Assembly (NCBI RefSeq): GCF_016862575.1
Contig: NZ_BONF01000012.1
Location: 175,999-239,998 of the forward strand
Source of the DNA: Catellatospora bangladeshensis
GTDB lineage: Bacteria; Actinomycetota; Actinomycetes; Mycobacteriales; Micromonosporaceae
Length of the DNA: 64,000 bases
Direction: 5' to 3'
Shown: piece by piece, positions 26,607 through 35,107 of the stretch
Layout: every line of letters starts with the position of its first letter
Numbering within the stretch: the first letter of the stretch is position 1
Made by a program: the position numbers and the translations under genes
Notes under the pieces: model-generated
Seen by the model: only the letters and a program-made list of their open reading frames with translations
Told to the model about the DNA's origin: nothing
The model's database searches: none

Positions 26607-27713
26607 CTACTGCTGCGCCGAGGCGCCGCCGGTGCTCCACGCGGCCGCGTTGCCCAGCACGCCGATGGCGACGCCGCTGACGTCGACCGGGACCTGGATC
26701 GGCGCGTACACCTGGGTGCCGTTCAGGATGCCGGAGTTGCCGGCGCTGATCAGCGTCACGTCCTTGCCGTGCTGGTGGCCGTGCGAGTGGTCGTGGCCGT
26801 GGTCCGGGCAGGGCTGCGGGCGCGGCTTCGGCTTCGGGCGCGGGTGGTGGTTGTGGCCACCGCCGCCGCCGTTGCCGCCGCAGCCGGTGTTGCACTTGTG
26901 CTCGCTGCCGCCGCCGGTGCCGCCCGTGCTGGTATTGTCCACGGCGTCGTCGCTCTCGGTGTCGAAGCGGCCGACCGTGCCGACGCCGTCGATCGAGTCG
27001 AGGTCGATCGCGTCGGCGCCGCGGGCCACGCTCGGGCCGCCCAGCAGCGAGCCGACGACCGGCAGGCCGCCCTTGGTCAGGCTGCCCACCACCGGCAGGC
27101 CGCCCTTGGTGAGGTCGCCGACGATCGGCAGGCCGCCGTTGGTGAGGCCGCCGACCAGCGGCAGGCCGCCGTTGGTCAGACCGCCCAGCAGCGGCAGGCC
27201 GCCCAGCAGGTCGCCGGACTCGGCCGACTCGCGGCTGTACCCGTCGCTGTCGTCGTGGTCGCAGCGGTCGTCGCAGCCGTGGTGCTTCGGCTTGTGCTTG
27301 TGGTTGCCGCCGATCTCGGCGGAGGCGCCGCCCTCGCACCACGCCGCGGCGTTGCCGAGCACGCCCGCGGCCACGCCGCAGACGTTGATCGGGGCCTGGA
27401 TCGGGGCGAAGACCTGCGTGCCGTTGAGGATGCCGTGGTTGTTGGTGCTGAGCATCCGGACGTCGTACACGCCCTCCAGCTCGGCGGCGCTGCCGCCCTC
27501 GCACCCGGCGATCGCGTCGCCGCCCACACTCGCGGCCACGCCGCAGAGGTTGATCGGAGCCTGGATCGGAGCGAAGACCTGGGTGCCGTTCAGCACGCCG
27601 GTGTTGCCCGCACTGATCACGGTGGTCTCGGCGTACGCGGCGGTGCCGGTGGCCATGACCGCGCCGGCGGTGAGCGCGCCGGCCTTGAGTGAGCGTCGAA
27701 CCCACGTGTTCAT
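26607..27713 (-). CDS. chaplin-like secreted protein with three chaplin-type domains
   Basis: A 368-residue exported protein: signal peptide 1-28 (cut after AYA), then two adjacent chaplin-like domains (about 32-76 and 87-132) with cysteine pairs C57/C71 and C112/C126. A His/Asp-rich linker, five 11-residue GGLPxxG repeats (171-225), a Gly/His/Pro/Lys-rich stretch (HGHDHSHGHQH) and a third domain (about 320-365) follow. In the third domain both cysteines are serine (S346/S360) at the same 14-residue spacing. Chaplins coat aerial hyphae and spores as amyloid-like hydrophobic films, so a role in spore or sporangium surfaces is likely. An AGAGG ribosome site precedes ATG 27713. The family call rests on pattern, not a search. 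Confidence 0.7.
   Translation of the reverse strand: MNTWVRRSLKAGALTAGAVMATGTAAYAETTVISAGNTGVLNGTQVFAPIQAPINLCGVAASVGGDAIAGCEGGSAAELEGVYDVRMLSTNNHGILNGTQVFAPIQAPINVCGVAAGVLGNAAAWCEGGASAEIGGNHKHKPKHHGCDDRCDHDDSDGYSRESAESGDLLGGLPLLGGLTNGGLPLVGGLTNGGLPIVGDLTKGGLPVVGSLTKGGLPVVGSLLGGPSVARGADAIDLDSIDGVGTVGRFDTESDDAVDNTSTGGTGGGSEHKCNTGCGGNGGGGGHNHHPRPKPKPRPQPCPDHGHDHSHGHQHGKDVTLISAGNSGILNGTQVYAPIQVPVDVSGVAIGVLGNAAAWSTGGASAQQ
27039..27203 (-). repeat. 33-bp coding tandem repeat (GGLP repeats), five units
   Basis: Five consecutive 11-residue units of the form GGLPLVGGLTN/GGLPVVGSLTK within the chaplin-like gene. The DNA units are 33 bp and well conserved, so copy number may vary between strains. Confidence 0.9.
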
Positions 27714-28064
27714 AGTGGTAGGGACCTCTTTCGATCGTCGGAGACTTCCGACCGACCGATCGAGGCGGTGCGAGAGGTGTCCATTCGCCCAGGCACAGGC
27801 GTACGGTCACCGCACGATCGGTCACTGTGGACACGTCTAGCCGCACCTGAATTGCGAGGTTCGCGACCACTCGGACCAACGAAGCCCTCGGTCCGCTGAC
27901 ATGTCGGCGACCGGTTCCCGACACTTTGGCCAGGCAAAACGCCCGGTTATGTCCCGTTTCGCCCCATTCTCAAGGCGCCCGCCGCAACGCTTAACGACTC
28001 GCGGCCCCAGGTAGCACCTGAGGCCGCGACTCTTTGGGGCTTGTGCCCGGAAGGGGCGCCCGGA
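27714..28064. other. 351-bp spacer between the chaplin-like gene and crp
   Basis: Upstream region of the chaplin-like gene (27714-27960) with several CGATCG/CCGACCG-type short symmetries, none a clear known operator. It also holds the hairpin at 27999-28029 near the crp 3' end. No gene is supported. Confidence 0.5.
27999..28029. terminator. terminator of crp (palindrome family D, copy 2)
   Basis: 14-bp stem (27999-28012 with 28016-28029), one mismatch, preceded by TTAACGAC and followed by CTCTTTGGGG. It lies 35 bases past the crp stop on the minus strand. Confidence 0.75.
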
Positions 28065-28742
28065 TCAGACGCGGGCGCGGCGGGCGAGGCGCTCGGGGTC
28101 GAGGATGATGACGCTCTTGCCGTCGAGGCGGAGCCAGCCGCGCGAGGCGAAGTCGGCCAGGGCCTTGTTCACCGTCTCGCGCGAGGCGCCGACGAGCTGC
28201 GCCAGCTCCTCCTGGGTGAGGTCGTGCGTCACCCGCAGCACGCCGCCGTCGCGGGTGCCGAAGCGGCCCGCCATCTGCAGCAGGTTCTTGGCGACGCGGC
28301 CGGGCACGTCGGTGAAGATCAGGTCGGCGAGCGCGTCGTTGGTGCGGCGCAGGCGGCGGGCCAGCACCCGCAGCAGCTGCTCGGCGATCTCCGGCCGGTT
28401 GTTCAGCCAGGGCCGCAGCGCCTGCTTGCGCAGCCGGGCCAGGCGCACGTCGGTGACGGCAGTGGCGGTCGCGGTGCGCGGGCCGGGGTCGAACAGCGAC
28501 AGCTCGCCGAGCATGTCGGACGGGCCCATCACGGAGACCAGGTTCTGCCGGCCGTCGGCGGCGCGCCGCCCCAACTTGATCTTGCCGGAGAGTACGATAT
28601 AGAGACTGTCACCCGGCTCGCCCTCGTTGAATACGATCTCGCCCTTGCGGATCTCGATCGTCTCCATCTCACGAGCCAGCGCTTCGGCGGCCTCCGGGTC
28701 GACACCCTGGAAGATTCCGCTGCGAGCCAGCACCTCGTCCAT
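28065..28742 (-). CDS. crp: cAMP receptor protein (Crp/GlxR)
   Basis: A 225-residue CRP-family global regulator closely similar to M. tuberculosis Rv3676 and corynebacterial GlxR. The cyclic-nucleotide pocket is intact ([12 protein letters not shown], Glu80, Arg89, Thr90), followed by the dimer helix ([13 protein letters not shown]) and a winged helix-turn-helix ([21 protein letters not shown]). It starts at ATG 28742 with GGAGGG six bases upstream; the ATG at 28748 touches that site. It is cytoplasmic and binds TGTGA-N6-TCACA sites, of which candidates occur at 2604 and 7212. A class III cyclase is encoded 6 kb away. Confidence 0.95.
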   Translation of the reverse strand: MDEVLARSGIFQGVDPEAAEALAREMETIEIRKGEIVFNEGEPGDSLYIVLSGKIKLGRRAADGRQNLVSVMGPSDMLGELSLFDPGPRTATATAVTDVRLARLRKQALRPWLNNRPEIAEQLLRVLARRLRRTNDALADLIFTDVPGRVAKNLLQMAGRFGTRDGGVLRVTHDLTQEELAQLVGASRETVNKALADFASRGWLRLDGKSVIILDPERLARRARV

Positions 28743-28903
28743 CGCCATCCCTCCATCGACGCGGATGCGTGGGCACACCGTTGATTGACTCGTCGCTACC
28801 CGTACGCCGCGCGAGGTCAGTCTAGGCGCACACAGGCGGCAACCGGACGCCAACCCCCAGAATCCTGCATCGGCGACCGATGCGGGTCGTCGCAGCCTCC
28901 GGG

Positions 28904-28909
28904 TAGAGT
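28904..28909 (+). promoter_or_regulatory. -10 box before the CapA-like gene
   Basis: TAGAGT with 8 nt to ATG 28918; same hexamer as the MBL-gene promoter. No ribosome site is seen. Confidence 0.5.
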
Positions 28910-28917
28910 GCCCGGCG

Positions 28918-30192
28918 ATGTCCATACACCCCCTGAGCCCGCCCGATACCCCCGACCCCGCCGCCCAAACCCCGCCCGGCTCCTTCCTGGACCGGTTCGT
29001 GGGAGCGCTGCGGGCACGCCGGGCGGTCTCCGCCGCGGGCGCGATCGTGCTCCTTGTCACAGTGGCCGGCGTCGCGCTGACCGCTGCCAACTCGTCGGCC
29101 GAGGATGCCGAGGCGCTGTGGCACCCGCCGGCGGGCGCGGCCGCCGAGCCGTCGCAGGAGGCCACGGCCCCGGTGCGCGAGACGATCAGCCTGTCCGCGA
29201 CCGGTGACATCATCATGGGCGACGCGCCGGGCCACCTGCCCCCGCGCGACGGCAAGGGCTACTTCGACAAGATCAAGGCGCTGCTGCCCGCGGACCTGGT
29301 GATGGGCAACCTGGAGCAGCCGATCACCGAGGAGACCGGCTCGGGCAAGTGCCCGCCGAAGCCGTCCCCCGTGCCGAACGCGACGCCCAGCCCCGGCGCC
29401 AGCCCGGCGAAGAACAACTGCCACCAGTTCCGGGTGCCCCCGCGCTACGCCCAGCACCTCAAGGACGCCGGGTTCGACCTGCTCAACACGGCCAACAACC
29501 ACGCGCGCGACTACGGCACGGCCGGGTTCACCAACACCCAGCGCGCGCTGGAGGCCGCCGGGCTGCAGCACACCGGGGAGACCGGCCAGATCACCATCGC
29601 CGAGGTCAAGGGCGTGAAGGTGGCCGTGCTCGGCTTCTCGTCGTACTCGGGGAACAACAGCCTGATCAATCTCACCGCGGCGAAGAAGGTCGTGGCCAAG
29701 GCCGCGGAGCGGGCCGACATCGTGGTGGTCCAGGTGCACATGGGCGCCGAGGGCGCGGACAAGAGCCACGTCCGGCCGGGCACCGAGACCTTCCTGGGCG
29801 AGAACCGGGGCAACCCGGTCGCCTTCTCCCGCGCGGTCATCGACGCCGGGGCCGACCTCATCATCGGGCACGGCCCGCACGTGGTCCGCGGGCTGGAGTT
29901 CTACAAGGGCCGGCTCATCGCGTACAGCCTGGGCAACTTCGCCGGCGGCGGCCAGCTCAGCAGCAACGGCCGGGTCGGCTGGGGCGGCGTGCTCCAGGTC
30001 TCGCTGACCCGGGACGGCGGCTTCGTCTCCGGGCGGTTCCACTCGACCTATTTCAGCGGCTCGTACGGCATCCCGCAGCCCGACACCAAGGACCGCGCGC
30101 TCGGCCTGCTCCGGCAGATGACCGACGAGGACTTCGGCGCGAACGGCGCGGTGGTGAGCGCGGACGGGTCGATCGGCGCACCCGCGACGTAG
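28918..30192 (+). CDS. CapA-family (PGA_cap) secreted phosphoesterase-like protein
   Basis: A 424-residue membrane-anchored protein: short cytoplasmic tail, one transmembrane helix (about 38-60), then an outer CapA/PgsA-type domain with [37 protein letters not shown] and GHGPHVVRG. These are the metal-binding histidines, aspartates and asparagines of the calcineurin-like fold used in poly-gamma-glutamate capsule systems. No other capsule genes are nearby, so it may act alone on the cell surface. It lies between crp and nth; nth starts 10 bases after it with its -10 box overlapping this stop codon. Confidence 0.87.
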   Translation: MSIHPLSPPDTPDPAAQTPPGSFLDRFVGALRARRAVSAAGAIVLLVTVAGVALTAANSSAEDAEALWHPPAGAAAEPSQEATAPVRETISLSATGDIIMGDAPGHLPPRDGKGYFDKIKALLPADLVMGNLEQPITEETGSGKCPPKPSPVPNATPSPGASPAKNNCHQFRVPPRYAQHLKDAGFDLLNTANNHARDYGTAGFTNTQRALEAAGLQHTGETGQITIAEVKGVKVAVLGFSSYSGNNSLINLTAAKKVVAKAAERADIVVVQVHMGAEGADKSHVRPGTETFLGENRGNPVAFSRAVIDAGADLIIGHGPHVVRGLEFYKGRLIAYSLGNFAGGGQLSSNGRVGWGGVLQVSLTRDGGFVSGRFHSTYFSGSYGIPQPDTKDRALGLLRQMTDEDFGANGAVVSADGSIGAPAT

Positions 30193-30195
30193 GCT
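30190..30195 (+). promoter_or_regulatory. -10 box of a leaderless promoter (nth)
   Basis: TAGGCT, whose TAG is the stop codon of the preceding gene, followed by 7 nt and GTG 30203. Confidence 0.45.
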
Positions 30196-30202
30196 CTCTG
30201 CC

Positions 30203-30946
30203 GTGGCGGTCACGGTGAGCGGTGAGACGGAACTGGCGCGCAAGCGACGGGTGCGGCGGATGGCGCGCGAGCTGGCCGTCATCCACCCCGACGCGCACTG
30301 CGAGCTGGACTTCACCAACCCGCTGGAGCTGGCGGTCGCCACCATCCTGTCCGCGCAGTGCACCGACGTACGGGTCAACGAGACCACGCCGAAGCTGTTC
30401 GCGAAGTACCGCACCGCGGCCGAGTACGCCGGGGCGGACCGGGTCGAGCTGGAGGAGATGATCCGGCCGACCGGGTTCTTCCGGAACAAGGCCGCGTCGC
30501 TGATGGGCCTGGGCCAGCAGCTCGTCGACCGGTTCGGCGGCGAGCTGCCGCGCACGCTGCCGCAGCTGGTGACCCTGCCCGGCATCGGCCGCAAGACGGC
30601 CAACGTGATCCTCGGCAACGCGTTCGGCGTGCCCGGCATCACCGTGGACACCCACTTCCAGCGCCTGGTCGAGCGGTGGGCCTGGACCGCGGAGAGCGAC
30701 CCGGTCAAGATCGAGCACGCGGTCGGCGCCCTGGTCGAGAAGCGCGACTGGACCATGCTGTCGCACCGGGTGATCTTCCACGGCCGCCGCGTCTGCCACG
30801 CCCGCAAGCCCGCCTGCGGCGCCTGCCCGCTGGCGGCCATGTGCCCGTCGTACGGCACCGGCCCGACGAACCCCGCCGAGGCCGTCAAACTCCTCAAGGG
30901 CCCCCGCGCCGCCGAGATCGCCGCCCTCGCCGGAGTCACCCCATGA
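30203..30946 (+). CDS. nth: endonuclease III
   Basis: DNA glycosylase/AP lyase for oxidised pyrimidines in base excision repair, 247 residues. It has the helix-hairpin-helix [10 protein letters not shown] with catalytic Lys131, catalytic Asp149 in TVDTHF (the 18-residue Lys-Asp spacing equals that of E. coli) and the C-terminal [4Fe-4S] ligands C198-x6-C205-x2-C208-x5-C214. It equals Rv3674c by position. It begins at GTG 30203, apparently leaderless, and its last bases overlap the next start (ATGA). Confidence 0.96.
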   Translation: MAVTVSGETELARKRRVRRMARELAVIHPDAHCELDFTNPLELAVATILSAQCTDVRVNETTPKLFAKYRTAAEYAGADRVELEEMIRPTGFFRNKAASLMGLGQQLVDRFGGELPRTLPQLVTLPGIGRKTANVILGNAFGVPGITVDTHFQRLVERWAWTAESDPVKIEHAVGALVEKRDWTMLSHRVIFHGRRVCHARKPACGACPLAAMCPSYGTGPTNPAEAVKLLKGPRAAEIAALAGVTP

Positions 30947-31821
30947 CCTCACCCACCCCCGCGACCCCCGGCGGGGCCGCGCACCCTGACGTGCCGGCAG
31001 TTTCGGGGAAACTGCACCAACCGACCCCCGCGAACCCGCAGTTTCCCCGAAAGAGGGAAGTCGCTGCGGCGTTGACGGCGACCGTCGACGCGGCAACGCC
31101 GGCGGTTTCCGGGAAATGGCGGTCACCGCTGCGGAGGGCCGCGGACAGCCCTCGCAGCGGACACCTCGCGGCGGCGCTGACCGCCCTCGTCGCCGTGCTC
31201 GTGGCGGGCTGCGGCGGGCCGGGCGCGCCCGGCCCGGACGAGAAGGTGCCGCAGCCGTTCGCCGCCTGCGCTCCGCTGACCGGCGGCGCGGCGACCGCGT
31301 CTCAGCCCAGCGGCGCACCGAGTTCGGCGGCCGTCCCGGATGCGAGCCCGGCGATCGGCGCCAGCCCCGGCCAGGCGGCTTCGGCCGGCGCTCGGCCGGC
31401 GGCGAAGCTGCGCGTCGTGGATCTGCCGGAGCTGTCGCTGCCGTGCCTGGCCGGGGGTGACGACGTACGGCTCGGCGAGCTGCGCGGGCCGCTCGTGATC
31501 AACCTGTGGGGCTCCTGGTGCGAGCCGTGCCGGGCGGAGCTGCCCGCGCTGCAGCGGCTGGCCGACAGCGGCCGGGTGCCGGTGCTCGGCGTGGTGACCA
31601 GGGACGACCGCGCGAAAGCCGCCTGGCTGGCCGACGAGCTGAGGATCGGCATGCCCGCCGTGTACGACCGCGGCGGCACGCTGCAGGCCGCGCTCGGCGA
31701 GAAGGTGCTGCCGATGACGCTGCTCGTCGGGCCCGACGGCCGAGCCGCCGTCTACCGCGACGTCGCGCTCACCGACGAGACCCTGTCCCGGCTGGTCGAC
31801 CAGCACCTGGGCAGGGTGTGA
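30943..31821 (+). CDS. TlpA-like thioredoxin-fold lipoprotein
   Basis: A thiol-disulfide oxidoreductase of about 292 residues, equal to Rv3673c by position. The thioredoxin motif is [13 protein letters not shown] in the C-terminal half. A lipoprotein signal ([15 protein letters not shown]) occurs only at about residues 75-90, unusually far in. The first 70 or so residues are largely encoded by GCAGTTTCGGGGAAA-type palindromes (30997-31052 and about 31101-31120), giving odd peptide repeats (AVSGKL, PQFPRK, AVSGKW). Either a repeat has expanded the N-terminus, or translation starts later, for instance at a TTG near 31070. The ATG at 30943 overlaps the nth stop. Confidence 0.82.
   Translation: MTSPTPATPGGAAHPDVPAVSGKLHQPTPANPQFPRKREVAAALTATVDAATPAVSGKWRSPLRRAADSPRSGHLAAALTALVAVLVAGCGGPGAPGPDEKVPQPFAACAPLTGGAATASQPSGAPSSAAVPDASPAIGASPGQAASAGARPAAKLRVVDLPELSLPCLAGGDDVRLGELRGPLVINLWGSWCEPCRAELPALQRLADSGRVPVLGVVTRDDRAKAAWLADELRIGMPAVYDRGGTLQAALGEKVLPMTLLVGPDGRAAVYRDVALTDETLSRLVDQHLGRV
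30997..31052. repeat. dispersed palindrome family C, copy 1 (inside the TlpA frame)
   Basis: TTTCGGGGAAACTGC (31001-31015) and its exact complement at 31038-31052; the left arm is itself near-palindromic from 30997. A degenerate third arm lies near 31101-31120. The same element occurs at 40698-40757. Confidence 0.85.
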
Positions 31822-31886
31822 GCGGGCACGGCGGCCAGCAGGCAGGAACACGCGGGCAGGCGGGCCGGGATCGGCAGCCGCCGGCC

Positions 31887-31926
31887 GCGACGGGAGCAGG
31901 GAGAGGGCGACGGGAGCAGGGAGAGG
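31887..31926. repeat. two perfect 20-bp tandem repeats carrying the ribosome site
   Basis: The 20-bp unit GCGACGGGAGCAGGGAGAGG is present twice (31887-31906, 31907-31926), ending one base before the NUDIX start codon, so the purine-rich ribosome site is duplicated. Confidence 0.9.
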
Positions 31927-31927
31927 C

Positions 31928-32632
31928 ATGAGCGAGCGGGCCGGGACGACCGAGCGGGCAGACGGGCGGCTGCCGGGCTGGTTCGAGCCGCTGCTGACCC
32001 GGGTGCGCGACGCGCGGGCCGTGGACTTCACCCGCATCCCCACCCCAGACGAGGGCGGCCGCCCCGCCGCCGTGCTCATCCTGCTGGCCGAGGGCGAGCA
32101 GGGGCCCGACGTGCTGATCATGCAGCGCGCCGCGACCCTGCGTACCCACGCGGGTCAGCCCGCCTTCCCCGGCGGCGCGGTGGAGCCGCAGGACGCGGAC
32201 CTGACCGAGACGGCGCTGCGTGAGGCGAACGAGGAGGTCGGGCTCGACCGGTCCAGCGTCACCGTGCTGGCGCAGCTGCCCACGCTTTGGATCCCGGTCA
32301 CCGACTTCCTGGTCACCCCCGTGCTGGCCTGGTGGCACGCGCCGCACCCGGTGGGCGCGCACGACCCGCGCGAGGTCGCGCACGTGGCCCGGCTGCCGCT
32401 GGCGGAGCTGGCCGACCCGGCCCACCGGCTGCGGGTGCGTCACTCGAGCGGCTGGATCGGCCCGGCCTTCCACTCCCGGGGGATGCTCGTCTGGGGCTTC
32501 ACCGCCGGGGTGCTCAGCACCCTGCTGGAGCTGGGCGGCTGGGCCCGGCCGTGGAACACCGACCGGATCGAGGCGCTGCCCACGCCGCCCGCCACGCTTA
32601 GTGGCACCTCCGATGTCCCTTCCGTAGGCTGA
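31928..32632 (+). CDS. NUDIX hydrolase, CoA pyrophosphatase-like
   Basis: A 234-residue Nudix enzyme. The Nudix box runs from GGAVEPQDADL to REANEEVG, and the preceding LRTHAGQPAFPGG matches the signature of CoA pyrophosphatases (NUDT7/NudL type), suggesting cleavage of CoA or a related nucleotide. It equals Rv3672c by position. Its start follows a duplicated ribosome-site repeat. marP starts four bases after it, with its probable -10 box overlapping this gene's end. Confidence 0.9.
   Translation: MSERAGTTERADGRLPGWFEPLLTRVRDARAVDFTRIPTPDEGGRPAAVLILLAEGEQGPDVLIMQRAATLRTHAGQPAFPGGAVEPQDADLTETALREANEEVGLDRSSVTVLAQLPTLWIPVTDFLVTPVLAWWHAPHPVGAHDPREVAHVARLPLAELADPAHRLRVRHSSGWIGPAFHSRGMLVWGFTAGVLSTLLELGGWARPWNTDRIEALPTPPATLSGTSDVPSVG
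32625..32630 (+). promoter_or_regulatory. -10 box of a leaderless promoter (marP)
   Basis: TAGGCT followed by 6 nt and ATG 32637; it overlaps the last codons and stop of the NUDIX gene. Confidence 0.5.
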
Positions 32633-32636
32633 ACCG

Positions 32637-33815
32637 ATGTCGATCGTCGACGGTGTCCTCCTGCTCCTGCTGCTGCTCTTCGGGGTCAGCGGCTACCGGC
32701 AGGGCTTCGTGGTGGGCGTGCTCTCGTTCACCGGCTTCTTCGGCGGCGCCCTGATCGGACTGCAGCTCGGGCCGCTGCTGGCGGGCCTGATCACCGATCC
32801 GGTGCTGAAGCTGGTGGTGTCGCTGATCGCGATCTTCGGCCTGGCCGTGCTCGGCCAGTCGCTGGCCGGCTGGTGGGGCAGCAAGCTGCGCCGCGCCATC
32901 ACCAACCGCACCGGGCAGATCGTCGACGACCTGGGCGGCGCCGTCGTCTCCGTGCTCGCGGTGACCGTCGTCGCCTGGCTGGTCGCGGTGCCGCTGAGCG
33001 ACTCCGACCAGCCCTGGCTGGCCCGCGCGGTGCGTAACAGCAGCATGCTCGCGGCGATCGACAAGGTGATGCCGGGCGAGGCCAAGTCGCTCACCGAGGC
33101 GCTGCGCCAGACCGTGGACACCAACGGCTTCCCGGAGGTCTTCGGCGACCTGGTGCCGACCGAGGTCAAGGAGGTCCCCGCGCCGGACCCCAAGCTGGCC
33201 GGGTCGCAGGTCGTGCTGAACGCGAAGAAGTCCGTGGTCAAGGTGCTGGGCAACGCGCCGAGCTGCAGCCGCCGCATCGAGGGCTCCGGGTTCGTGTTCG
33301 CCGAGCAGCACGTGATGACCAACGCGCACGTGGTCGCGGGCACCCAGAGCGTTCGGATCAACCTCAACGGCAACCTGATGTCCGGCAAGGTCGTGGTGTA
33401 CGACCCGGAGCGCGACCTGGCCGTGATCCACGTGCCGTCGCTGAGGGCGCCGGTCATGCGCTTCGCCAACTCGCCCGCCAAGAGCGGCTCGGACGCCATC
33501 GTGCTGGGCTTCCCGCTGGACGGGCCGTACAACGCCCAGTCCGCCCGGGTGCGCGACGTCGGCGACATCACCGGCCCGGACATCTACGAGGACGGCACGG
33601 TGACCCGCGAGGTCTACACCATCCGCGGCCTGGTCCGCAGTGGCAACTCGGGCGGCCCGCTGGTCTCGGCGGACGGCACCGTGCTGGGCGTGATCTTCGC
33701 GGCGGCGGCCGACGACCCGAACGTCGGCTACGCCGTCACCGCGGACGAGGCCTCCACGATCGCGCTGATGGGCCGCACCCGCACCAGCGCCGTGCCGACG
33801 GGCAAGTGCGCCTGA
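32637..33815 (+). CDS. marP: membrane serine protease MarP
   Basis: A 392-residue periplasmic protease anchored by an N-terminal CvpA-like domain of four transmembrane helices (about 1-130). The chymotrypsin-like domain has the triad His231 (TNAHVV), Asp260 (RDLAVI) and Ser338 (SGNSGGPL). Cysteines C210 and C391 correspond to the redox-sensitive disulfide of M. tuberculosis MarP (Rv3671c), a protease needed for survival in acid. Position in the gene order matches. Its TGA abuts the mycP stop of the opposite strand (TGATCA). Confidence 0.95.
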   Translation: MSIVDGVLLLLLLLFGVSGYRQGFVVGVLSFTGFFGGALIGLQLGPLLAGLITDPVLKLVVSLIAIFGLAVLGQSLAGWWGSKLRRAITNRTGQIVDDLGGAVVSVLAVTVVAWLVAVPLSDSDQPWLARAVRNSSMLAAIDKVMPGEAKSLTEALRQTVDTNGFPEVFGDLVPTEVKEVPAPDPKLAGSQVVLNAKKSVVKVLGNAPSCSRRIEGSGFVFAEQHVMTNAHVVAGTQSVRINLNGNLMSGKVVVYDPERDLAVIHVPSLRAPVMRFANSPAKSGSDAIVLGFPLDGPYNAQSARVRDVGDITGPDIYEDGTVTREVYTIRGLVRSGNSGGPLVSADGTVLGVIFAAAADDPNVGYAVTADEASTIALMGRTRTSAVPTGKCA

Positions 33816-35060
33816 TCAGGAGAGCGGGAGCGCGAGCAGCGGGGCGCCGTCGAGGGCCAGCTGCAGCCCGCCGTTGACCCGCTGCGGCGTCGGCGCCGGC
33901 CGGGTGTCGGCCGCCGGGGTGGGCGTGGCCGCGGCGGCCGGGGACACCTCGGGCGCGGGCCCGAAGCCGGCGCGTCCCGGCGGCGGCAGGACGTCCAGCG
34001 AGTTCGTGCGGACCGGGGCGACCTCGGCGGTCAGCGCCGCGACCGGGTCGATCAGGCCGAAGCCGAACTCGTCGTCGCGCCCGGCCGGGCCGAGGTCCTG
34101 CGCGGTGCTGATCAGCCGCTGCACCACGTCGGCGGCGGACATGCCCGGGAAGCGGGAGCGGACCAGCGCGGCGGTCGCCGAGACCAGCGGCGCGGCGAAA
34201 CTCGTGCCCTGCACCCGCCAGTAGCCGCCCGGCTTCGCGCCGAGCAGATCGGTGCCGGGCGCGGCGAGCACGGCCTGCTCGCCGGTCAGGGAGCCCTGCC
34301 AGCGCTGGTGCCGCTGGCCGGGGGCGATCGCGGTCACGGCCAGCACGCCGGGTTCGCGGGCCGGATACCAGATCTCGGTGCTGCCGCCCGCGCTCACGTT
34401 GCCGACGCAGGCCACCACCACCACGTCGCGGGCGAACGCGTAGTCGATCGCCTCGGCCAGCGCCTCGCTGGTCACCGAACCGCCGAGGGAGAGGTTGATC
34501 ACCTTCGCGCCGTGGTCGACGGCCCAGCGGACCGCCTCGGCGACCACCCGCGCGTCGTCGTACCGGTTCTCCGCGTCGAGCACGCGCACCGGGAGGATCT
34601 TCGCGCGCGGCGCCAGCCCGGCGACCCCGTGCCGGCCGTCGCCCTGGCCGGCGATCAGCGCGGCCACCGTGGTGCCGTGCCCGACCTGGTCGTTGCTGCC
34701 GTTGCCGGTCGCGTCCACCAGGTCCAGCCCGGAGAGCACGCGGCCGGTCAGGTCCGGGTGCGGCGCGACCCCCGAGTCGATCACGGCGACGACGACGCCG
34801 TCGCCGGTGGCCAGATCCCAGGCGCGGGTGGCGCGCAGGGTGGTCAGCTGCCACTGCCCGCTGCGCTCGGCGTCGCGGGAGACCCGCTGCGCGCCGACCT
34901 CGGCCCGCAGCCCGGCGGTGTCGGCCAGGGGAGCCTGCGGCGGGGTCGTCGCGGCCATGCTGCCCGCCACGGCCAGCGCCAGCGCCGCGGTCACGCGAGG
35001 CAGCGCCGTCGCGTTCTTTCGCGGGACGGCGCTGCGGCGGAATGACCGGAACCCAGGCAC
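33816..35060 (-). CDS. mycP: type VII secretion mycosin protease
   Basis: A 414-residue subtilase with catalytic Asp95 (AVIDSG), His128 (GHGTTVA) and Ser287 (GTSFAAP), a signal peptide (about 18-45) and oxyanion Asn221. Mycosins stabilise the ESX membrane complex and process substrates at the outer face. The usual C-terminal transmembrane helix is missing: after residue 340 there is only a Pro/Thr-rich stretch ending LLALPLS, so this copy may be secreted or lipid-free. It is 47 bp downstream of eccD. It starts at GTG 35060. Confidence 0.9.
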   Translation of the reverse strand: MPGFRSFRRSAVPRKNATALPRVTAALALAVAGSMAATTPPQAPLADTAGLRAEVGAQRVSRDAERSGQWQLTTLRATRAWDLATGDGVVVAVIDSGVAPHPDLTGRVLSGLDLVDATGNGSNDQVGHGTTVAALIAGQGDGRHGVAGLAPRAKILPVRVLDAENRYDDARVVAEAVRWAVDHGAKVINLSLGGSVTSEALAEAIDYAFARDVVVVACVGNVSAGGSTEIWYPAREPGVLAVTAIAPGQRHQRWQGSLTGEQAVLAAPGTDLLGAKPGGYWRVQGTSFAAPLVSATAALVRSRFPGMSAADVVQRLISTAQDLGPAGRDDEFGFGLIDPVAALTAEVAPVRTNSLDVLPPPGRAGFGPAPEVSPAAAATPTPAADTRPAPTPQRVNGGLQLALDGAPLLALPLS

Positions 35061-35107
35061 AGTTCCGCCATTCTCACACGCTCACCCGCGCGGGCAAAGA
35101 AACCCGG

